Assembly (NCBI RefSeq): GCF_014633365.1 | Contig: NC_068347.1 | Location: 26,328,493-26,392,492 of the forward strand | Direction: 5' to 3' | DNA from: Diospyros lotus | Taxonomy: Eukaryota; Streptophyta; Magnoliopsida; Ericales; Ebenaceae | DNA length: 64,000 bases | In this document: piece by piece, positions 58,353 to 64,000 of the stretch | Position numbering within the stretch: position 1 is the first letter of the stretch | How the letters are laid out: each line of letters begins with the position of its first letter | Translations under genes and position numbers: made by a program | The notes under the pieces: generated by a model | What the model was told of the DNA's origin: nothing | Seen by the model: only the letters and a program-made list of their open reading frames with translations | The model's database searches: none

Positions 58353-58940
58353 ATATTAATTAATTAATATTTTTTATTTTATTATATGTATTATAATTAT
58401 TATTATTATATATTTATACAATATATAAGTTATGAATAAAACAATCGAATAAGTAATTGGTATTATATGTACACATAAAAACGTGATTAACTTAAAAATT
58501 GTATGTAATCCGAATAATAATTTAAAATGATATTATTAATTTATTTTATTTTATTTAATTTATTTTTTCCTTGCGAAATTTTTAAATCAAATTATTGATA
58601 AAATAAAGCAAATTGGACCGGCTCCACTGACCACTCCAGTGACATATTTAAGGCTAATAATTACACACGCTAACGTGTCATTTTATGAATCTGTCGTATT
58701 TTTAATAATTTCACTAAATACTCATAGCTTGGAAAAATCGAATAGCTATAATAATAAATTAAATAATTGCACCAAGGCCCCATTTGATCAGTGTCCACTT
58801 TTTGTTTTTTTTGTTTTGTTTTCGATTTGTTTTTTAAATGCAAAAAATAAAAAGGTAACAATACAATAATAATAATTATATTCAATAAATTAAATAATAT
58901 AAATTTTACACATTTGACCTAAATCTTTATATTATATTAT
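58353..58940. other. AT-rich intergenic DNA
   Basis: Dominated by ATTATT/AATTAA words. No gene seen. Confidence 0.5.
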
Positions 58941-59670
58941 ATATATAAAAGTAAGATAGTTTGGAAAAGAGTTTTTCCCTCCAAACTTGCATTAATTACT
59001 CTAAAATTAATAACAAATTTTTCAATACTAATTATGGGTTTTTCAATGCATTATTTTGTGTATATTAAATATTTAGTTAATATACACACAATAAAATAAA
59101 ATAGTCTGTAAAAGAATTCCCCCCAAAACAAAACTTGCATTAATAATAATTAAATTATCTTTATCTTTATATTATTATTATTATTATAAAAGTATGATAG
59201 TCTGTAAAAATTTTTTTCCAAAACTTGCATTAATTAAAATTAAATTATTATTACTAAAAGTAGTAGTAATTAATAATTATTATAAAATTAATAATAAAAT
59301 TTTCAATACATAAGTTTTTCAATGCTAATTATGGGTTTTCCAATGCATTATTATGTGTATATTAAATATTTAGTTAGCAAATAATTTGTTATAGGCACAA
59401 TTAAATAGATGAATATACATATGCATGTAGGTAATTTTTAATCTGTAAGAATAAATATACACCAAGAAATTACACAAAATGTAGCTAGAAAATCACTTTT
59501 ATATTGATTTTTCATAATCTTTTCGGCTTACTTGTTGAAAAATTATTAAAAATCATTTATTATGTGTATATTATTTATTCACCCGTTTAAATATTTAGTT
59601 ACTTAACTTCTAAGCAAGGATTTTTCAATGCATTATTATGTGTATATAAATATTTAGTTATTAAATAGTT
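58941..59670. repeat. AT-rich dispersed direct repeats, about three units
   Basis: The motif TTTTTCAATGCATTATT(A/T)TGTGTATAT followed by AAATATTTAGTTA occurs near 59040, 59335 and 59625. The first two are preceded by AGTATGATAGTCTGTAAA-like and CAAAACTTGCATTAATTA blocks. Units are about 280-300 bp apart and imperfect. Confidence 0.65.
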
Positions 59671-60840
59671 TGTCAAGCATTTTTTTCTTCCGCTCATAGT
59701 ATTTTTTACTTCTAAAACTTACATTAAATTAAAAATAATAATAATTAAAGTAAAAAATTAAGCATGGGTTTCTGATCCTATTTATAACTTAATTTTAAAT
59801 TCAATTAATCTTCTTATCAATTAATTAAAAATATTTATAATATTATTTTTGATTAATTCCTCAATTAATCCCTCAATCAATAAAAAATAAATATTATTTT
59901 TGAAGAATATGAATAGACAACTTAAATTATTAATTAAGTCATAGAAAATTGTTCATTTGTGTAAAATAAAAATAATTTACATTTAATACTTATTATTTCA
60001 AAGCAATTGAAGAGCTCCCATAAAGTATTTTGAAAATTTTCACTACTAATTAAATAAATATTATTAATAAAAAATTTGAATAGACAATTTAAATTATTAA
60101 TTATGTCATGTATAGATATATAATTTTTCAATGAATTAAAAATAAATATTTTTTATAAATATTATTAATAAAAAATATTTATAATATTATTTTAATTAAT
60201 TTCTCAATTATTTAAAAATAAATATTAATGTATGAATTTTTCAATATTAATTAACATTTAACATATCACATTTGCAAAACTATAGAAGAAAATTAATATA
60301 TAGTGAAAGAAAAATAAATCAAAATTCATATCTTCAAAATTTTGTTATCATTGCAAAAATTAAATTTCAAGATCAAAAATTAAAAATTTTGAGTAAATTT
60401 TTAATTAACATTAAAAAATCCATACTTTCTCATTTAGGTGTTTTATTTTATATTTATAATTTATAAATAAATATATAATATAATAAAAAAATTTACTTTA
60501 ATAATTAATCAATCACTACCCGTGAATACTAGTATGTGGTAAAAGATAAATGGTAATGAATTTTAGACCCAAATCGTGGATGCAAGTGACGAGGATAGAA
60601 ACCAAATTTGGAAGTGGAGCAAGAAATGAAGAAAATGGGAAATTTAAAAAAAAAAAAAAAGAGAGAGAAACGAAGGACGGACGGACAAGGTGGTAGTTTG
60701 GTGGACGAGGAGGGGTAAATTATAAACGACCACTTGTAATTTTACGCTTTATCTCGTCCCTGTCGACGCCACTTCTTAACCTGGACGTCGCTCAGACCAC
60801 CACTGGATAAAGATAGAAGGAAAAAAACCTCTCCCCCCCC
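59671..60840. other. AT-rich intergenic DNA leading into the WD40 gene promoter
   Basis: Extremely AT-rich to about 60500. GC content then rises and a purine-rich patch (60640-60700) precedes the start region of the WD40 gene. I cannot assign a TATA box with confidence. Confidence 0.45.
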
Positions 60841-61016
60841 CCCCCTCTCTCTTTCTCTCTCCATACATCGCGATCTATTCCCCCGGAAAAATATCGTTTT
60901 TGTCTTCTCTCTCTGCGTCCGACTCATGATCAAGAGGCTCTGATACGGACGCTTCCAGATTCGAGATCTGACTTGCTCGATCGCACAGTTTCGACCCGCT
61001 TGATTTTCGCCACAGG
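60841..61016 (+). other. 5' leader exon of the WD40/transducin-like gene
   Basis: A C/CT-rich start (60828-60860), typical of plant transcription start zones, leads to a non-coding exon ending CACAG|GTAAGG at 61016. The matching acceptor is TAATGTAG at 62409, giving a 1.39-kb intron in the leader. Exon 2 then has 26 nt of leader (62410-62435) before the ATG. The exact transcription start is inferred. Confidence 0.6.
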
Positions 61017-62435
61017 GTAAGGCCGCTTCTTCTGATCTCCGCTTTATTCTCCGCCGAGTGGAATTCTGGCGTTTCTTCGTCTGATCTGCGAGTCTGGAAT
61101 TCTTTTTCCTTCTTCTTCTGGCTTCGTGCAATTATCGGTACTTGTTTTCGCTCGTTTCTAGGGTTTTTAGTTTTTACTTCTTCCGAGCCCGGGGAGTGTG
61201 TTGTTAATGAAACGTATTATCGTTTTGTGGCGTGGAAATTGATCTTCTTTTTCTTCCTGTGCTGTTTCTAGGGTTTGTGCTTTTCGGGCTGGAACGTGGA
61301 TTTATGGTGTGCCTATTTCTTTCTCTTTTAAGTAAATTATAGGTTTTGGTTGGATGTTCCGCGTGTTTAGACTCTGCTTAATACTCGTATCATCGTATGT
61401 ATCTTTCGACATTGATTTTGCACGGGAAGGATAATTGAATGTTTCTGACACGAGGAAGTTGTTAATAGTTGTTACACGCTAGGTAGGGAGCATAATTCCC
61501 CTGTGCCATTCCACCTTTTTGAATTACAGTTTTTGCGGCAGGCTGTCTTGTGTAATATGCCCACCAACTGGTGTCTTTTGGCCCTGTGCTATTTCCCCTC
61601 TTTGAATTGAAGTTGTTGCGAGAGGCATTCTCACGTAAATATGCCCATGAACTGGTGTCCTTTTTCAAGCACATTAGCATCATTAGTTTTTTGGTAGTAT
61701 CCCAGGGGTTGGGAACAAAATTGTTCAATATTGAGTTGGTAGATATGCATGGAGGTATGGAATTTTTACATGGATTAAAGGGATGGTTTATATTGTGAGG
61801 CAGGGCAGGGAATGTGATCTGTAATTTTCCTGTCGCTGACCTTGTTAGGAGCTATTTGTTATAGAATTTATTCCCAAATAGCATTTGAAAACGTGGAGGA
61901 GAAATTCCTAGTTCACTTCACAGATGGACTCCATTTTGATCCTGTGTAATTCATGTTTGGAAGTGGCTCATTCAACTGCACTAACATGCACCATTCAGGA
62001 GCTCCTTAGCACCAATGGGGTAATCAAGCCGCTTAGTTGGAAATTCTCAAATTCAGTTTTTTTCCCCATATTTGGAATAATATTGCAATTTATTTGATAA
62101 TTTCTTTATGTTGAAAAAGGAAATTAATCAGTATTACTACTGTTGTGATTGCATGACAACTGTGATTGCATGACAACCGAGTATAATATGACATCAAAGC
62201 ATGTGGAGAGAATTGTTTCTTTAATACAATGCCTGACATTTTCTATTCACGCTTGATACTGTCTTGCCCTTGTCTACTTGACCATATATGAAAGAGTGAC
62301 GTTAATGATGATACTAAATATTGTCATACCTTGTTGGCTACTGCTATTTTAATTTGATAATTTAGTGTTGGTCTTGCTAACTCTTGAGTTGCCTGCTTCC
62401 GTAATGTAGGTTGAGGTTCATTTGTCGCAAGGACC

Positions 62436-63125
62436 ATGTCCCATCAACAAGGGGATGACGCCGAGTACATGGCAGATGAATATGAAATGGAAGATGTGGA
62501 TGACGATATGGATGAAGAATTTCGTGGTAGAGAGATGGGTGGTTCAGACTCTGATGTGGAAGAATATGAATACTTGGTTTGTGATATGAACCTCGCACAA
62601 ACTAGACTTTTTTTTGGTATTCTCATGACATGATAGGCAACTGCAAATCTTACCTCTTGTTTTCTTATTTCTTTTCTCATTGCCATTCTTTTTGTAGCAC
62701 AATGCTCTCTTTGTTCTTTTTTTGAAGTCAAACTCCAGGACATGCAAAAGACTTGACATTTCTTTGGTACCATGCTAGAATAATAAAATGGCAGATACTT
62801 CTGCTGCGGAAGCTAGGGAAGGCAAAGATATCCAAGGCATTCCTTGGGAGAGGCTTAGTATCTCAAGGGAGAAGTATAGGCAAACTAGGTTAGAACAGTA
62901 CAAGAATTATGAAAACATCCCTCAATCTGGAGAGGGTTCAGAGAAGGTAAGCTGAGAAGTTTTCCTTTTCCCTTAGCACAGCCATCCAACCCTGTGAATG
63001 CTGTGGTGATGTAACATCATCAATTCTATTATGAACAGGAGTGCAAAATCACAAGGAAAGGGGGCATGTACTATGAGTTCAGACGCAATTCAAGATCAGT
63101 AAAATCTACGATACTTCATTTCCAG
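62436..63125 (+). CDS. WD40/transducin-like plant protein, first coding exons (gene runs off right edge)
   Basis: Coding exons: 62436-62576 (47 codons), 62779-62946 (56 codons) and 63039-63125 (29 codons), all phase 0, with donors at 62577, 62947 and 63126 and acceptors TGCTAG and GAACAG. The product starts MSHQQGDDAEYMADEYEMED, an acidic N-terminus. Then come DTSAAEAREGKDIQGIPWER, LSISREKYRQTRLEQYKNYE, NIPQSGEGSEK, and ECKITRKGGMYYEFRRNSR then SVKSTILHFQ. This N-terminal block is characteristic of a plant WD40-repeat family that from memory includes At5g56190, At1g55680 and At3g13340. The expected continuation, an LVWATSKHDVYLM-like first repeat, is not found before the right edge. The biochemical role is unknown. 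Confidence 0.85.
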
Positions 63126-64000
63126 GTTAGGTGGCATTTACCTTTCAAAATTTCCAATTTGCTGCAGATTTATCTGATAATTTGGATTGATTGAATAAAG
63201 ATTTATTACTCTCATTGTTTCACATATCTTGTTCCTAATTGGCAGCTTTTGATTCTTCTGCTGTCAAATGCTGTAGTTTTTAATCAGACGTGTTTAGATG
63301 GTTTACTGGTGTTGAATATGCATGTCTTGTATGATTTAAGTCGTTATATCTTAAATGTGGAACGAAATTACTTTCTTGCTGTGGAAGCAATTTATCATGC
63401 ATGTGTTGCCAGTTTTTTGAATTCTTTTGGTGCAGGGTGATGTGTTTTGTTGATTTAATGATCCAAATTTCCAAATCCCTGAAAACAAGGATTTTTGAGT
63501 TCGTGCTAAACGTTATATAGAATTTTGAAGGAGCAAGCATGAATTGTAAAACTTGTTTTGAGGTAATGCCAGGGAAAGTTGTGAGGCTATATTGCAGGAT
63601 ATGGCATTCTATGAGATAAGAGGGACATAATATTAATGAAATACCAACAGGTTGCTTTGGGTGAATGGTTGTTTCACATGCCAAAAATTCTGAATCTGGT
63701 TTATGCAAAGAAGGTTGGTTAGTTTGACTGGAGAAAATATGAATGTGTTTTGGCCTGATCTCTGCAAAATTTTCACCCGCAACCCAGATTTTTCCATGAA
63801 GGATAGAGAAACTTATCAATTATATTGAGAAGTCCAAGGGCAATTGCGATGTCAGCATATTATTGCCACTTATACAGGTGTTCGCAGGTCAAGCTTTGAA
63901 ATATGTGGGTGTGCCATGAACCTAGGGTTTTGATAGGAAGATGGAAGAATCTGAGGGAAATAGAACAGGAAGTAAGGGGGACAATCAGAAGAAATGAGGG
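63126..64000 (+). other. Intron of the WD40-like gene, at least 875 bp
   Basis: GT donor at 63126 (CCAG|GTTAGG). No downstream exon with the expected family sequence is visible before the window ends. ORFs on either strand here have no recognisable motif. Confidence 0.6.

Noticed and set aside
60742..61131. 129-aa minus-strand ORF, arginine-rich
   Set aside because: Antisense to the CT-rich leader exon of the WD40 gene; composition artefact.
61462..61728. 88-aa minus-strand ORF with a repeated TSWWAY-like segment
   Set aside because: Located in the leader intron of the WD40 gene. The two similar segments reflect a short DNA duplication, and no family is recognised.
1..64000. tRNA or rRNA genes
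   Set aside because: Only tRNA-complementary primer-binding sites of retroelements were seen. I could not run a structural search, so a missed tRNA cannot be excluded.
1..64000. An undescribed multi-gene system
   Set aside because: Apart from the two host genes, every coding region I can identify belongs to known retroelement families, and none is intact. No cluster of unexplained co-oriented genes is present.

Overview
This is a nuclear window from a flowering plant, almost certainly a eudicot. The evidence is spliced genes with GT/AG introns, plant Ty1/copia, Ty3/gypsy and RTE-type LINE families, AT-rich introns, and two genes that match conserved plant families. Nothing points to a bacterial, organellar or phage source. 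I cannot name the species.

Host genes. Two genes are recognisable. (1) An ARP8-like gene (F-box plus actin-related protein) runs on the minus strand. Exon 1 is at 39024-38711, exon 2 at 35560-35475, exon 3 at 4774-4704 and exon 4 at 4511-4444, and the gene continues off the left edge. Intron 2 is about 30.7 kb (4775-35474) and holds nearly all the transposons in the left half. (2) A WD40/transducin-like gene starts on the plus strand near 60.84 kb. It has a spliced 5' leader exon, three complete coding exons (62436-62576, 62779-62946, 63039-63125), and runs off the right edge. The genes are head-to-head, about 22 kb apart. From memory these families are numerical neighbours in Arabidopsis (At5g56180 and At5g56190), so this looks like conserved microsynteny inflated by transposons.

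ARP8 intron 2, left nest (4.9-18.2 kb). A gag-only Ty3/gypsy element (TSD ATAAG) was hit in its 3' LTR by an RTE LINE (18-bp target duplication). The LINE was hit by a Ty1/copia element (TSD AGTTC), and the copia element was hit near its 3' end by a 2.7-kb solo LTR (TSD GGGAA). All four target-site duplications can be read directly. The solo LTR carries an irregular array of the palindrome CATTCGAATG.

ARP8 intron 2, right nest (20.3-35.3 kb). A copia element (TSD AATTA) contains a second copia element. That second element carries a hAT-type non-autonomous DNA transposon and an antisense, truncated Ty3/gypsy element. The outer element's pol also contains a solo LTR that has an opposite-strand solo LTR inside it. 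Several 5'-truncated RTE 3' ends are scattered around both nests.

Intergenic region (39-60.8 kb). There are two further hAT-like elements (39986-41169; 50906-54738, the latter split by a 2.7-kb antisense solo LTR), a heavily decayed antisense copia element (42.7-48.5 kb) interrupted by a probable solo LTR, local tandem duplications, a duplicated cassette resembling a plant snRNA promoter (58.0-58.35 kb), and very AT-rich DNA.

No transposon polyprotein here is intact; all carry stops, frameshifts or deletions. I found no tRNA, rRNA, CRISPR or defence-type locus. I see no convincing undescribed biological system. The most notable items are the transposon-filled ARP8 intron, the readable four-level insertion history, the palindrome array and the duplicated snRNA-promoter-like cassette.
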